This document shows, piece after piece, positions 9,015 to 17,783 of a stretch of 64,000 nt of DNA. The DNA is from Lachnospiraceae bacterium UBA7196 (GTDB taxonomy: Bacteria > Bacillota > Clostridia > Lachnospirales > Lachnospiraceae). A program made the translations under genes and the position numbers. The notes under the pieces are model-generated. The model ran no database searches. It saw only the letters and a list, made by a program, of their open reading frames with translations, and was not told the origin of the DNA. The stretch lies in contig DKUU01000001.1 in the NCBI GenBank assembly GCA_002490835.1, positions 36,751 through 100,750 on the forward strand, written 5' to 3'. Each line of letters starts with the position of its first letter. The stretch's first letter is position 1.

Positions 9015-10205
9015 TTAGGATTCCAGCTCCCCCGCATGATACCGTGTAACAATAGACTGAATTCGCTCCACAGGGTTCAAAAGATCGCTGATGGAAGCGT
9101 CGTGATTTAAGGTGTCGATGATGTAGGCGATATATTTGCTCATATCGCAGTCGATATACCATTCTCTGGAAAGCAATTCCGGTGTCTGATAAATCAGGTT
9201 TGTGGTCAGCACGCGGCAGATGGTTCCTTCTTCGTACGCCTTGTCAAACTTTTCCAGTCCGGCCGTAAAAAGGCCGAAGGTGGAAAAGACAAAAATTCTC
9301 CCTGCCTTGCGCTCTTTTAACGCCTCCGCCACCTCTAAAACGCTATCGCCGGAGGAGATCATATCGTCGATGACGATCATGTCTTTGCCTTCCACATTGC
9401 TTCCCAGAAATTCATGGGCAATGATGGGATTCCGGCCGTTTACGATCTGCGTGTAGTCGCGTCTTTTGTAAAACATACCCATATCGAGGCCCAACACGTT
9501 GGCAATGTAGATAGCGCGGTTCATGCCGCCCTCATCCGGGCTGATGACCATCATGTGATCGTTGTCGATCCGCAGGCCTTCCACATGGTTTAAAAGGCCT
9601 TTGACAAACTGGTAGGCGGGCTGCACCGTCTCAAAGCCGTGCAGGGGGATCGCATTCTGCACGCGGGGATCGTGAGCGTCGAAGGTGATGATATTGTCCA
9701 CGCCCATATTTACCATCTCCTGCAAAGCCAATGCGCAGTCTAAAGATTCTCTGGCGGAGCGCTTGTGCTGCCTGCTCTCGTAGAGGAAAGGCATGATGAC
9801 CGTGATCCGTCTCGCCTTACCGCCGACGGCGGCTATGATGCGCTTTAAATCCTGATAATGGTCGTCGGGCGACATATGGTTTTCATGACCGCATAAAGAG
9901 TAGGTGAGGCTGTAATTTGCCACATCCACCAAAAGATAGAGATCAAAACCGCGTACGGATGTTTTGATCACGCCTTTTCCTTCGCCGGAACCGAAGCGCG
10001 GAACGGCGGCTTCCAGTATGTAGGTGTCGCGCTGATAACCCGAAAAGGCGAGGGAGTCCTTGTGTTCGCTCTCGCGCTCGGTGCGCCATTTTACAAGATA
10101 ATAATCTACTTTTTCGCCAAGCTTCTGACAGCCCTTTAGGGGGATCATCCCCAGAGAGCCTACGGGTATCGTTTCGAGATTTCTTTTTTCCTCGCGTCTG
10201 TTCAT
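9015..10205 (-). CDS. prs: Ribose-phosphate pyrophosphokinase, long form (396 aa)
   Basis: The protein belongs to the PRPP synthetase family, which makes PRPP from ribose 5-phosphate and ATP for nucleotide, NAD, His and Trp synthesis. Visible motifs are the ATP-binding-like segment MPFLYESRQHKRSARESLD, the TFDAHDP segment (canonical VDLHA-like region) and the PRPP loop VIDDMISSGDSVLEVAEAL. At 396 residues it is some 80 longer than the common bacterial enzyme, with an N-terminal extension (first about 60 residues) and an inserted middle. I chose ATG 10205 (MNRREEKRN) because the upstream part of the frame overlaps dnaI. It is the last gene of the dnaD-dnaI-prs operon, 8 bases after dnaI. The divergent loop residues make activity likely but not certain. 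Confidence 0.88.
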   Translation of the reverse strand: MNRREEKRNLETIPVGSLGMIPLKGCQKLGEKVDYYLVKWRTERESEHKDSLAFSGYQRDTYILEAAVPRFGSGEGKGVIKTSVRGFDLYLLVDVANYSLTYSLCGHENHMSPDDHYQDLKRIIAAVGGKARRITVIMPFLYESRQHKRSARESLDCALALQEMVNMGVDNIITFDAHDPRVQNAIPLHGFETVQPAYQFVKGLLNHVEGLRIDNDHMMVISPDEGGMNRAIYIANVLGLDMGMFYKRRDYTQIVNGRNPIIAHEFLGSNVEGKDMIVIDDMISSGDSVLEVAEALKERKAGRIFVFSTFGLFTAGLEKFDKAYEEGTICRVLTTNLIYQTPELLSREWYIDCDMSKYIAYIIDTLNHDASISDLLNPVERIQSIVTRYHAGELES

Positions 10206-10213
10206 GAAAAGCC

Positions 10214-11185
10214 TCACTTTCTGATCTGCTGCCGCTTTTGACACATGCGGATATCGGGGCCTGTGAGTTTGCATACTTTGAAATGACTGGTAATACGGGA
10301 AAAAATGCGGTCGGAGTACCGGTCCTGCAATTCCCGCAGGGAAAGGTTCGTGGAAATAATGACTGCTTTTTTGCCAAGACCGCGCTCATTTAAGAGAGAG
10401 AAGAGCTGGGAGACGGTGAATTGGTTCGTAAGTTCCGTACCCAGATCGTCAATGATGAGCAGATCGCATTGATAGAGGTCGGCATAGGCGTTTTTGCGTT
10501 CTTCCCGGTTTTTGGAGTCAAAGGCAGCAGCCGATAGCATATCAAATAAGCCCGCGGCGCTGAAATAGATCACGGCATGTCCCGTGTCGATCAGCTCTTT
10601 GGCAACGCAGCCGGAAAGAAAAGATTTTCCCGTACCCACTGTACCATAAAAAAAGAGATTGTGGTAGTCGGAATCGAAATTTTTGACAAAATCCCTACAG
10701 GTTTCTACAGCTTTCTCGAAATGAGAGAGATCCTCGCCCGTGTGATATTCGTAGGAAAGGTGAGAAAAATTATTATTCTGCAGCATTTCTGCAATGCCGG
10801 ACTGCTCGTAGAGAAGGGTGATCTCCGCCTGTTTGAAGCAGTGGCACTTTACGCCCTCACGATATCCGGTATCCTGACAGTCAGGACACACAAAAGGAGG
10901 TTCTAAATAGTCTTTGGCAAAGCCGGCGTCTGCAAGAAGCTGTTCCCGTTTCGCACGTAAATTCTTAAGGGATTCCCGCAGGCTTTGCAGTGCGCCGTCA
11001 TCCCCGTCCAAGAGTTTCTTCCCCTGCGAGACAGACAGGGAAGCCGTCTCGTCTTCCAGCCTGCGGTAGTCGGGGATGAGGTTGTATACGCGTTCGCGCC
11101 GGTTTTCCAGCTCGCGGCGTCTTTTTCGCTGCCTTTCTTCATATTGATGAAGGATCTGGTCATATTGCGCGTTTGTCAGCGGCAC
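10214..11185 (-). CDS. DnaI/DnaC-type helicase-loading ATPase
   Basis: The 323-residue protein has a basic coiled N-terminal part, a Cys cluster CPDCQDTGY...KCHC near residues 98-114 that resembles the DnaI zinc site, and a C-terminal AAA+ ATPase with Walker A GTVGTGKSFL, Walker B LLIIDDLG and an arginine-rich sensor region (RYSDRIFSRIT). DnaI/DnaC proteins load the replicative helicase DnaB. The GTG start is supported by aaggagaacgcc just upstream. It lies 37 bases after a DnaD-domain gene, the same functional pair as DnaD/DnaI in Bacillus, which argues for primosome function over a transposon IstB helper. It is followed closely by prs. Confidence 0.92.
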   Translation of the reverse strand: MPLTNAQYDQILHQYEERQRKRRRELENRRERVYNLIPDYRRLEDETASLSVSQGKKLLDGDDGALQSLRESLKNLRAKREQLLADAGFAKDYLEPPFVCPDCQDTGYREGVKCHCFKQAEITLLYEQSGIAEMLQNNNFSHLSYEYHTGEDLSHFEKAVETCRDFVKNFDSDYHNLFFYGTVGTGKSFLSGCVAKELIDTGHAVIYFSAAGLFDMLSAAAFDSKNREERKNAYADLYQCDLLIIDDLGTELTNQFTVSQLFSLLNERGLGKKAVIISTNLSLRELQDRYSDRIFSRITSHFKVCKLTGPDIRMCQKRQQIRK

Positions 11186-11222
11186 GGCGTTCTCCTTATT
11201 TCTATCAGATCAAAAATGGTTT

Positions 11223-12230
11223 TTAGTTGCTTAAAATTTCCTGCTCCAGCGCGTCGAAATCGTAATTGTTCTGCGCAAACTGGTTGAATTTATTAGCAGG
11301 TGCCTGTCTGCGGCCGATTTTGGTACGACGGTGGTCGGCGTCCAGTGCTTTGATGTCGTTTTTGTGATGCACACCGATGCTGTACCAGCGTTTGAGGATG
11401 CTCTCCGCATATTCAAAGCGGTGGCTGTCCGTGGCCAGAACGGTGCGCTCGCAGGCGTCAAGGATCACGTCCGTTTCAAAGCCGTAAGTCTTTTGCCAAC
11501 GTTCTATATAGGAAGCTTCCGTGTCCGTGGGCGTGGTATTTTTTCCGAGCGCCCGCATGATCTCGTAGAAAGAGCGGTCGTATTTTCCGGCCAGAGCCGC
11601 CGCCTGTTTCGGCGTGGTAATGCCATGCTCTGCCCAGCTGATCGCCACTTTTTCTATGTAGCGGAAGTCCCGTTTTCCCCGGTCAACGCAGTATTGGAGC
11701 AGATAGTCCGTCAGGTCTTCGGAAAAGCCGAGCCTGTCCATGATAAAGAAGATGGTGCGGACGTCTCCCGCGCTCAGGGGTTTTTTCAGATATTGTTCCG
11801 CCACGAAAAGAAGCCTCGCGGCGTTCTCATCGGCCTTGAAAGCCCGCAGTTCGTCTGCAGAGTAGTTGGGCTTGTCGTAGGTCGCCAGTGCGGCGGTCTC
11901 AGCGCCCGCCGTAATGGACAGCATATCCGCGCCGGCATTCGAGTCCAGAAGATGAATGCCGGTGATATTTTTATGTTCGTCGCAGTCCAAGGTAAGAAGG
12001 TGCTTCTTCTCCCAATATTTCAAGGCGCGCAGTACGTCCTTTTCCGTATAATTGAACTTGTCGGCAATGTCGCTGATGCTCGTGCCGAGTCTGGCGCTCA
12101 TCATACGGATCAGATAGAGGTAAATCTTTAACTGTGCGTCGTTTGCTGACTGCATATAGTCGTCGATGAAACGGTTGGAAATCACCGTGGAATCTGTGTA
12201 GTTGTCCTGATAGATCGTCAGAAAACCCAT
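11223..12230 (-). CDS. DnaD-domain replication initiation protein
   Basis: This 335-residue protein has an N-terminal winged-helix-like part (DAQLKIYLYLIRMMSARLG, SISDIADKFNYTEKDVLRAL, KYWEKKHLL) and two DnaD-type helical repeats (RTIFFIMDRLGFSEDLTDYL and YEIMRALGKNTTPTDTEASY), each with the family's helical pattern. DnaD proteins act in DNA remodelling and helicase loading at origins. The open frame extends upstream to 12419, but GTGAGGG seven to ten bases before ATG 12230 favours MGFLTIYQDNYTD as the N terminus. First gene of the dnaD-dnaI-prs operon. A cluster of DnaA boxes lies 120-240 bases upstream, suggesting DnaA-linked control. Confidence 0.9.
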   Translation of the reverse strand: MGFLTIYQDNYTDSTVISNRFIDDYMQSANDAQLKIYLYLIRMMSARLGTSISDIADKFNYTEKDVLRALKYWEKKHLLTLDCDEHKNITGIHLLDSNAGADMLSITAGAETAALATYDKPNYSADELRAFKADENAARLLFVAEQYLKKPLSAGDVRTIFFIMDRLGFSEDLTDYLLQYCVDRGKRDFRYIEKVAISWAEHGITTPKQAAALAGKYDRSFYEIMRALGKNTTPTDTEASYIERWQKTYGFETDVILDACERTVLATDSHRFEYAESILKRWYSIGVHHKNDIKALDADHRRTKIGRRQAPANKFNQFAQNNYDFDALEQEILSN

Positions 12231-12351
12231 TATTTTGCGTCCCTCACTTCGAAAATCACTATAGGGAGTATAGCATCTCTTTGGCAAAAAGGAAATGTAC
12301 AAACTGTAACAAACGGATAAGCGTACATTCATCCATGACGGCTTTCCGCTA

Positions 12352-12467
12352 TGTGGATAATGTGGACAGGTCGCGGGAAGGCCATAAAACCGCCGGATCT
12401 CTTCCACAAAAATATCCACAGAAAAAGTTGACCGTTAGGGGTTCTTTTCTGTGGATATTGTGAATAA
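12352..12467. promoter_or_regulatory. Cluster of DnaA boxes with long inverted repeat
   Basis: Using TTATNCACA as the consensus (TGTGNATAA on the other strand), there are exact matches at 12352-12360 (TGTGGATAA) and 12459-12467 (TGTGAATAA). One-mismatch matches lie at 12412-12420 (ATATCCACA) and 12450-12458 (TGTGGATAT), and a weaker copy directly abuts the first at 12361. Two of them are arms of a 15-bp perfect inverted repeat, AATATCCACAGAAAA (12411-12425) / TTTTCTGTGGATATT (12445-12459). The region fills the 237-bp gap between murC and the dnaD operon and encodes nothing else visible. Read from murC, the same repeat is followed by a short T run and could also terminate murC. Confidence 0.65.
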
Positions 12468-13847
12468 TTATTTCTGTAACAGGGTTTCGCCGATTTTTAC
12501 GACATCACCCGCACCCATAGTTATCAACAGATCATCCTTTGTGCAATTTTTTAGAAGAAATTTTTCTATCTCCTCAAAGGAGGGGAAGTAGTGGCAGGAG
12601 TGTCCATGGGAGAGGATCTTTTCCTGCAGGGTTTTCGCGCTGACGCCCAGCGTATCCTTTTCTCTCGCGGCGTAGATATCTGCGAGGACGATCTCGTCGG
12701 CGAGAGAGAGGGCGGCGGCGAACTCATCTAAAAAAGCGACGGTCCGCGTGTAGGTGTGGGGTTGAAAGACGCACCAAACCTTTTTGTGAGGATATTTTGC
12801 CGCGGCGTTTAAGGTGGCCCGAATCTCCGTGGGATGGTGGGCATAATCGTCAATGATGTTGACACCGTTCACCTGACCCTTATATTCGAAGCGTCTCTCT
12901 GAGCCCTCGAAGGCGGAAAGACCCGCAGCCGTCACGGAATCGGAAATGTGCAGGTATTTTGCCAGCGCGATGGAGGCCAGCGCGTTGGCGATGTTATGCG
13001 CCCCGTGTACCTTCAGGGAAAAGACGCCTGCCGGTTCGCCCTTTTGCAGCAGCCGGAAAGTGGGACAGCCGTCTTCGCTGAAAGTGATCCCGGACGCGCT
13101 GTAGGTAAATTCCGGAGAGGAGCCGTAGGTGATGACTTCACAGGACAGCCCTTCGGTGATCTCTTCCACATCCTTGATATCGCCGTTGATGATGAGCGCG
13201 CCGTCAGGCGGTAGAAGCTTGGCGAAACGGTGAAAAGAGCTACGGATGTCGGCAAGGTCCTTGAAGAAATCCAGATGGTCTTCTTCTATATTAAGAATGA
13301 TTCCGATCTTGGGATAAAAGTGTAAAAAGCTGTTGGTGTATTCGCAGGCTTCCGTCACAAAAAGATCGGAGCTGCCTATCCGTATGTTGCCGCCGATCGG
13401 ATGGTAAATGCCGCCGATGGATAAAGTAGGGTCCGTCTTGGCGGTCAGAAGGATCTGAGAGATCATGGAAGTCGTGGTAGTCTTGCCATGGGTGCCGCTG
13501 ACGGCGATTGGTACTTTATAGTTTTTCATCATCTGTCCCAGAAGTTCCGCTCTGGTCAGAGTGGGTATGCCGCGTTCTTTGGCGGCGATCAGTTCCGGAT
13601 TATCGCTTTTGATCGCGGCGGTATAGACCGCAAGATCGATGTCTCCGGAAAGATTCTCCCCGCGCTGTCCGTAAAAAATGCGGGCGCCTTTTGTCTCCAG
13701 TTTACGCGTCAGATCGGAAGGAGCCCGATCTGAGCCGGATACTGTAAAGCCTTCCGTCAGCAGGATCTCGGCAAGGCCGCTCATACTAATGCCGCCGATT
13801 CCGATAAAATAGACGGAGATCGGATCGTTAAAATTGATCTGGTACAT
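12468..13847 (-). CDS. murC: UDP-N-acetylmuramate--L-alanine ligase
   Basis: At 459 residues it has the full MurC length and layout: an N-terminal Rossmann-like UDP-binding domain (VYFIGIGGISMSGLAEILL), the ATP-binding central domain with P-loop GTHGKTTT (residues 118-125), and a C-terminal domain with the family signature DDYAHHPTEI. It adds L-Ala to UDP-MurNAc in the cytoplasm, the first peptide step of wall precursor synthesis. The start is fixed by agggagataccccATG. It appears to be transcribed alone from a promoter at 13880-13908. No oddities. Confidence 0.97.
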   Translation of the reverse strand: MYQINFNDPISVYFIGIGGISMSGLAEILLTEGFTVSGSDRAPSDLTRKLETKGARIFYGQRGENLSGDIDLAVYTAAIKSDNPELIAAKERGIPTLTRAELLGQMMKNYKVPIAVSGTHGKTTTTSMISQILLTAKTDPTLSIGGIYHPIGGNIRIGSSDLFVTEACEYTNSFLHFYPKIGIILNIEEDHLDFFKDLADIRSSFHRFAKLLPPDGALIINGDIKDVEEITEGLSCEVITYGSSPEFTYSASGITFSEDGCPTFRLLQKGEPAGVFSLKVHGAHNIANALASIALAKYLHISDSVTAAGLSAFEGSERRFEYKGQVNGVNIIDDYAHHPTEIRATLNAAAKYPHKKVWCVFQPHTYTRTVAFLDEFAAALSLADEIVLADIYAAREKDTLGVSAKTLQEKILSHGHSCHYFPSFEEIEKFLLKNCTKDDLLITMGAGDVVKIGETLLQK

Positions 13848-13879
13848 GGGGTATCTCCCTTTTTACATTTTTTACTATT

Positions 13880-13908
13880 ATTATACTCATTTCCTGAAAA
13901 AAAACCAA
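13880..13908 (-). promoter_or_regulatory. Candidate promoter of murC
   Basis: Minus-strand TTGGTT (13908-13903), 17-bp spacer, TATAAT (13885-13880), about 30 bases before the murC start codon. The remaining 200 bases to glgC are AT-rich and include TATACT at 14042-14047, a plausible -10 for glgC without a clear -35. Confidence 0.6.
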
Positions 13909-14110
13909 CCTAAAACTTATATAGATAAAAGTAACAAAGAGATTGAAAATTATTTTATTTTATTGTATATTATTAATATACCCGTTTGGCTGAAAACAGA
14001 AAAATCTTGTAAAATATATTCAGTTTTCAGGCAGATTGTGGTATACTTTACTTATGGATAGGCTTTTTGTATTAAAATATATAAATTTTTAAGAAATAGG
14101 GGTGATAAAG

Positions 14111-15385
14111 ATGGTAAAAAAAGAAATGATTGCCATGCTTTTAGCAGGCGGTCAGGGAAGCAGACTGGGGGTGTTAACGTCAAAGGTGGCCAAGCCGGCA
14201 GTATCCTTCGGCAGTAAATACCGGATCATCGACTTCCCGCTCAGCAATTGTATCAACTCCGGCGTCGATACGGTGGGTGTACTCACCCAGTATCAGCCGC
14301 TTCGCCTGAATACCCATATCGGTATCGGTATTCCGTGGGATCTGGACAGGAACATCGGCGGCGTTACGGTGCTTCCCCCTTACGAGAAGAGCGCGAACAG
14401 CGAGTGGTATACCGGTACGGCCAACGCGATCTACCAGAACATAGACTACATGGAAAGCTTTAATCCGGAATATGTTTTGATCCTTTCCGGGGATCATATC
14501 TATAAGATGGATTATGAGGTGATGCTTGATTTCCATAAGCAGAACGGGGCCGAGGTGACGATCGCCGTCATGCCAGTACCCATGGAGGAAGCGAAGCGTT
14601 TCGGCATCATGATCACCGACGAAAACCGCAGGATCACGGACTTCGAGGAGAAACCTGCAAATCCCCGCAGTAATCTGGCATCGATGGGTATTTACATCTT
14701 TAACTGGAAGACGCTCAAGGAAGCGCTTCTGGCCAATGAGGAGCAGCCGGGACTTGACTTTGGTAAACATCTGATCCCCTACTGTCACGGCAAAGGCGCG
14801 CCGCTCTACGCCTATGAGTTTAACGGTTACTGGAAGGACGTAGGGACGCTTCACTCCTTCTGGGAGGCGAATATGGAGCTGATCGACCTTGTGCCGGAGT
14901 TCAATCTTTACGAAGAGTACTGGAAAATCTACACGAAGAGCGAGATCCTGCCGCCGCAGTACCTGTCGCCTGACAGCGTGGTGGAGAGAAGTATCATCGG
15001 CGAGGGCTCTGAGATCTACGGACAAGTATATAATTCCGTGATCGGTTGTGGCGTGACCATAGGAGTCGGAACGGTGGTACGGGATTCCATCGTTATGAAC
15101 GGGACGAAGATCTGCAGCAACTGTGAGCTTTACAAGGCGGTCGTTGCGGAGAATGTGGAGATCGAGGATAATGTAAAACTGGGTGTCGGCGAGGCCGTTC
15201 CCAACGAGACGGATCCCCATATCTACGATCACGAGCTGGTGACGATAGGCGAAAAGAGCGTGATCCCGAAAGGGACGACGATAGGGAAAAATTCCGTGGT
15301 CTTTGGTGTGACGACGCCGGAGGACTATGATAACGGCAATCTTCCCAGCGGCAAAACTTTGATTAAGGCAGGTGATAAATCGTGA
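14111..15385 (+). CDS. glgC: Glucose-1-phosphate adenylyltransferase
   Basis: The 424-residue enzyme makes ADP-glucose for glycogen synthesis. The N-terminal nucleotidyltransferase domain has the LLAGGQGSRLGVLTSKVAKP motif; the substrate site FEEKPANPRS and the catalytic region SGDHIYKMDY are intact. The C-terminal third is a left-handed beta helix with hexapeptide-type repeats (VIGCGVTIGVGTVVRDSIVM). A frame opens at a GTG at 14102, but the ATG at 14111 has taggggtg at the right distance. It overlaps glgD by 4 bases (GTGA), so the two are translationally coupled. No other glycogen genes are adjacent. Confidence 0.96.
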   Translation: MVKKEMIAMLLAGGQGSRLGVLTSKVAKPAVSFGSKYRIIDFPLSNCINSGVDTVGVLTQYQPLRLNTHIGIGIPWDLDRNIGGVTVLPPYEKSANSEWYTGTANAIYQNIDYMESFNPEYVLILSGDHIYKMDYEVMLDFHKQNGAEVTIAVMPVPMEEAKRFGIMITDENRRITDFEEKPANPRSNLASMGIYIFNWKTLKEALLANEEQPGLDFGKHLIPYCHGKGAPLYAYEFNGYWKDVGTLHSFWEANMELIDLVPEFNLYEEYWKIYTKSEILPPQYLSPDSVVERSIIGEGSEIYGQVYNSVIGCGVTIGVGTVVRDSIVMNGTKICSNCELYKAVVAENVEIEDNVKLGVGEAVPNETDPHIYDHELVTIGEKSVIPKGTTIGKNSVVFGVTTPEDYDNGNLPSGKTLIKAGDKS

Positions 15386-16500
15386 GAGCAATCGGAATTA
15401 TCTTAGCGGGTGGTAACAATCACAGGATCAGGCAGCTGACCCAGAAGCGTGCGGTCTGCGCGATGCCCATCGCGGGAAGCTACAGGAGCATCGACTTCGC
15501 GCTCAGCAATATGACGAATTCCCATATCAATAAAGTGGCTGTGTTCACGCAGTATAACGCCGGCAGCCTGAACGAGCATTTAAGCTCCTCGAAGTGGTGG
15601 GATTTCGGACGTAAGCAGGGCGGCCTGTTCGTGGAGACGCCGGCGGTGACGGCGGAGAGCAATGCCTGGTACCGCGGCACGGCGGATGCGATCGCGCAGA
15701 ATCTGTCTTTCTTAAAGAACAGCCATGAGCCTTATGTGGTGATCGTTTCCGGTGACTGTGTCTACAAAATGGATTACAATAAGGTTTTGGAGTATCATAT
15801 CGAAAAGAAGGCGGATATCACCGTAGTGTGTAAGGACATGGATGCAAATGCCAACGTGGAGCGCTACGGTACGGTCAAGATGAACGAGGACAGCCGCATT
15901 GAGGAGTTTGAGGAGAAACCCGTGGTGGCGAAGTCTAACACGATCTCCTGCGGTATCTACGTCGTCAGAAGAAGGCTGCTGATCGAGCTGGTCGAGAAGT
16001 GTAAGGAAGAAGACCGTTACGATTTTGTAAAGGACATCCTGATCCGTCAGAAGAACTTAAAGAGGATCTACGGCTATAAGATCAAAGAGTACTGGAGCAA
16101 CATCGCTACCGTCGAAGATTACTTTAAGACCAATATGGACTTCCTGAAACCTGACATCCGGGATTATTTCTTTAAGCAGTATCCCGATGTGTATTCTAAG
16201 GTAGACGATTTACCGCCCGCGAAGTACAATGTAGGCGCCAGCATCAAAAACAGCCTGATATCCAGCGGCTGTATCGTCAACGGAACGGTGGAGGATTCCG
16301 TGATCTTTAAGGAGACCTACATCGGAAGCAATTGTTACATCAAAAACTCTATCATCCTGAACGATGTGTATATCGGGGATAACACGCACATAGAGAACTG
16401 CATTGTGGAAAGCCGGGGTACGATCCGTGCAAATTCTTACCACAAGGGGGAGGATGGTATCGAAATCGTTGTGGAGCATAACGACAGATACACGCTCTAA
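15382..16500 (+). CDS. glgD: GlgD, glucose-1-phosphate adenylyltransferase regulatory subunit
   Basis: This 372-residue paralogue of GlgC has the same fold, but its N-terminal nucleotide-binding loop is degenerate: ILAGGNNHRIRQLTQKRAVC replaces the canonical GGxGxRLxxLT. In Firmicutes GlgD pairs with GlgC and modulates its activity. The start is a GTG overlapping the glgC stop in GTGA, and gcaggtgataaatc upstream supplies a weak ribosome site. The C-terminal left-handed beta helix is shorter than in GlgC. The order glgC-glgD is normal for Clostridia; their position next to spoVG is noted separately. Confidence 0.94.
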   Translation: MRAIGIILAGGNNHRIRQLTQKRAVCAMPIAGSYRSIDFALSNMTNSHINKVAVFTQYNAGSLNEHLSSSKWWDFGRKQGGLFVETPAVTAESNAWYRGTADAIAQNLSFLKNSHEPYVVIVSGDCVYKMDYNKVLEYHIEKKADITVVCKDMDANANVERYGTVKMNEDSRIEEFEEKPVVAKSNTISCGIYVVRRRLLIELVEKCKEEDRYDFVKDILIRQKNLKRIYGYKIKEYWSNIATVEDYFKTNMDFLKPDIRDYFFKQYPDVYSKVDDLPPAKYNVGASIKNSLISSGCIVNGTVEDSVIFKETYIGSNCYIKNSIILNDVYIGDNTHIENCIVESRGTIRANSYHKGEDGIEIVVEHNDRYTL

Positions 16501-16697
16501 GCAGCAGGCAGGAGCGCAATTTCGGACAGTGTGGAGGAAGCATGGTGATGGAGTGATTGTCAAGAGAGAATCAGTTGTCTGAAATTAACGGAACATTTAT
16601 TACAAGCTACGTGGCTTGATGAGTATGACTTGTGAGGAAAGCTTGTGAAAACCGGCAAATTTCCGGCCGGTATCATATGATAAGGAGGCTGAGCTTC

Positions 16698-16970
16698 ATG
16701 AAAATTACTGATGTCCGCGTACGAAAAATGACTCAAGACAGCAAGATGAAGGCAATCGTCTCGATCACGATCGACGATGAATTCGTAGTTCATGACATTA
16801 AGGTAATTGAAGGCGAAAAAGGTCTGTTTATAGCGATGCCCAGCAAGAAGGCGTCGGACGGCGAATATCGCGATATCGCCCATCCGATCAATTCGGACAC
16901 GCGGGACATGATCCAAAAAGTGATCTTGGAAAGCTATGAGCGCGCGCTTTTAGAACCGAATAGTGAGTAG
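16698..16970 (+). CDS. spoVG: Septation regulator SpoVG
   Basis: The 90-residue product begins MKITDVRVRKM and contains the conserved VSITIDDEFVVHDIKVIEG and FIAMPSKKASDGEYRDIAHP segments, matching SpoVG throughout its usual length. SpoVG is a small nucleic-acid-binding protein that affects asymmetric septation and sporulation in Bacillus and many traits in other Firmicutes. The ATG at 16698 has an ideal site, gataaggaggctgagcttc. The 197-bp leader region contains an ACCGG...CCGGT hairpin just before the ribosome site that might influence translation. A strong terminator follows. Confidence 0.97.
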   Translation: MKITDVRVRKMTQDSKMKAIVSITIDDEFVVHDIKVIEGEKGLFIAMPSKKASDGEYRDIAHPINSDTRDMIQKVILESYERALLEPNSE

Positions 16971-17011
16971 ACGTATGATGACAGCATCTAAATGGATGCA
17001 CAGGGAGAGAG

Positions 17012-17033
17012 GGACGCGAAAGCGTCCTTTTCT
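17012..17033 (+). terminator. Rho-independent terminator of spoVG
   Basis: Perfect stem GGACGC (17012-17017) / GCGTCC (17022-17027) closed by a GAAA tetraloop and followed by TTTTCT. Confidence 0.85.
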
Positions 17034-17081
17034 CATGGATTATTTATGAAAAAATGCTGCAGGATGCGATCTAAATTATCA

Positions 17082-17110
17082 TAGACTTTGTGTCTCTGCT
17101 ATGGTATACT
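17082..17110 (+). promoter_or_regulatory. Candidate promoter of pth-mfd
   Basis: TAGACT (17082-17087), 17-bp spacer, TATACT (17105-17110), about 70 bases before pth. Confidence 0.6.
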
Positions 17111-17177
17111 AAGCCTAATTTTGATGTCTAAAATTAATGATAGATAATGTATAGAAAAAGGTTGAAAGAAGGTAATT

Positions 17178-17783
17178 ATGTACATTATTGCAGGTCTGGG
17201 CAATCCGGACGGGAAATATCGTAACACTAGACACAATATCGGTTTTGAGGTGATCGATTCGATCGCGGAAAAAAACGATATCGTTGTGGGAGAAAAAAAG
17301 CATAAAGCCGTGATTGGCAAAGGAATGGTCGCGGGAGAAAAAGCGGTGCTGGTAAAACCTCTCACCTATATGAATCTGAGTGGTGAGAGCATCCGTTCCG
17401 TCATAGACTTTTATAAAGCGGACGAGAAATCGGAACTGATCGTGATCTCGGACGACGTGAATCTGGAGCCGGGACAATTCCGCATCCGTAAACGCGGCAG
17501 CGACGGCGGTCACAACGGCTTAAAAAATATTATCCTGCATCTGGGGCATGATGAATTTATCAGGGTGCGCATGGGCGTGGGTGAGAAGCCGCCGAAAATG
17601 GATCTGGCGGACTATGTGCTGGGACATTTTCTGCCCGAAGAGCGGGAGTTGATGACTGAGAGTATCAAGCGCGCGACTTTAGCGATCGAGACGATTATCG
17701 CCGAGGGGGCGGACGCGGCCATGAACCGCTATAATGCGCGCAAAAAGCCGCCCAAAAAGCACGAAAACGGGGAATCGCAATAA
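17178..17783 (+). CDS. pth: Peptidyl-tRNA hydrolase
   Basis: A 201-residue Pth with the N-terminal signature GLGNPDGKYRNTRHNIGF, including the substrate-binding Asn9 and catalytic His19, plus VKPLTYMNLSGES and the GGHNGLKNI region. It frees tRNA from prematurely dropped peptides. The start ATG follows aaagaaggtaatt. The C terminus is basic and slightly extended (KKPPKKHENG). It abuts mfd without a gap, the stop TAA being immediately followed by the mfd ATG. In B. subtilis the pair is also close, with fin between them; no fin gene is present here. Confidence 0.96.
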   Translation: MYIIAGLGNPDGKYRNTRHNIGFEVIDSIAEKNDIVVGEKKHKAVIGKGMVAGEKAVLVKPLTYMNLSGESIRSVIDFYKADEKSELIVISDDVNLEPGQFRIRKRGSDGGHNGLKNIILHLGHDEFIRVRMGVGEKPPKMDLADYVLGHFLPEERELMTESIKRATLAIETIIAEGADAAMNRYNARKKPPKKHENGESQ

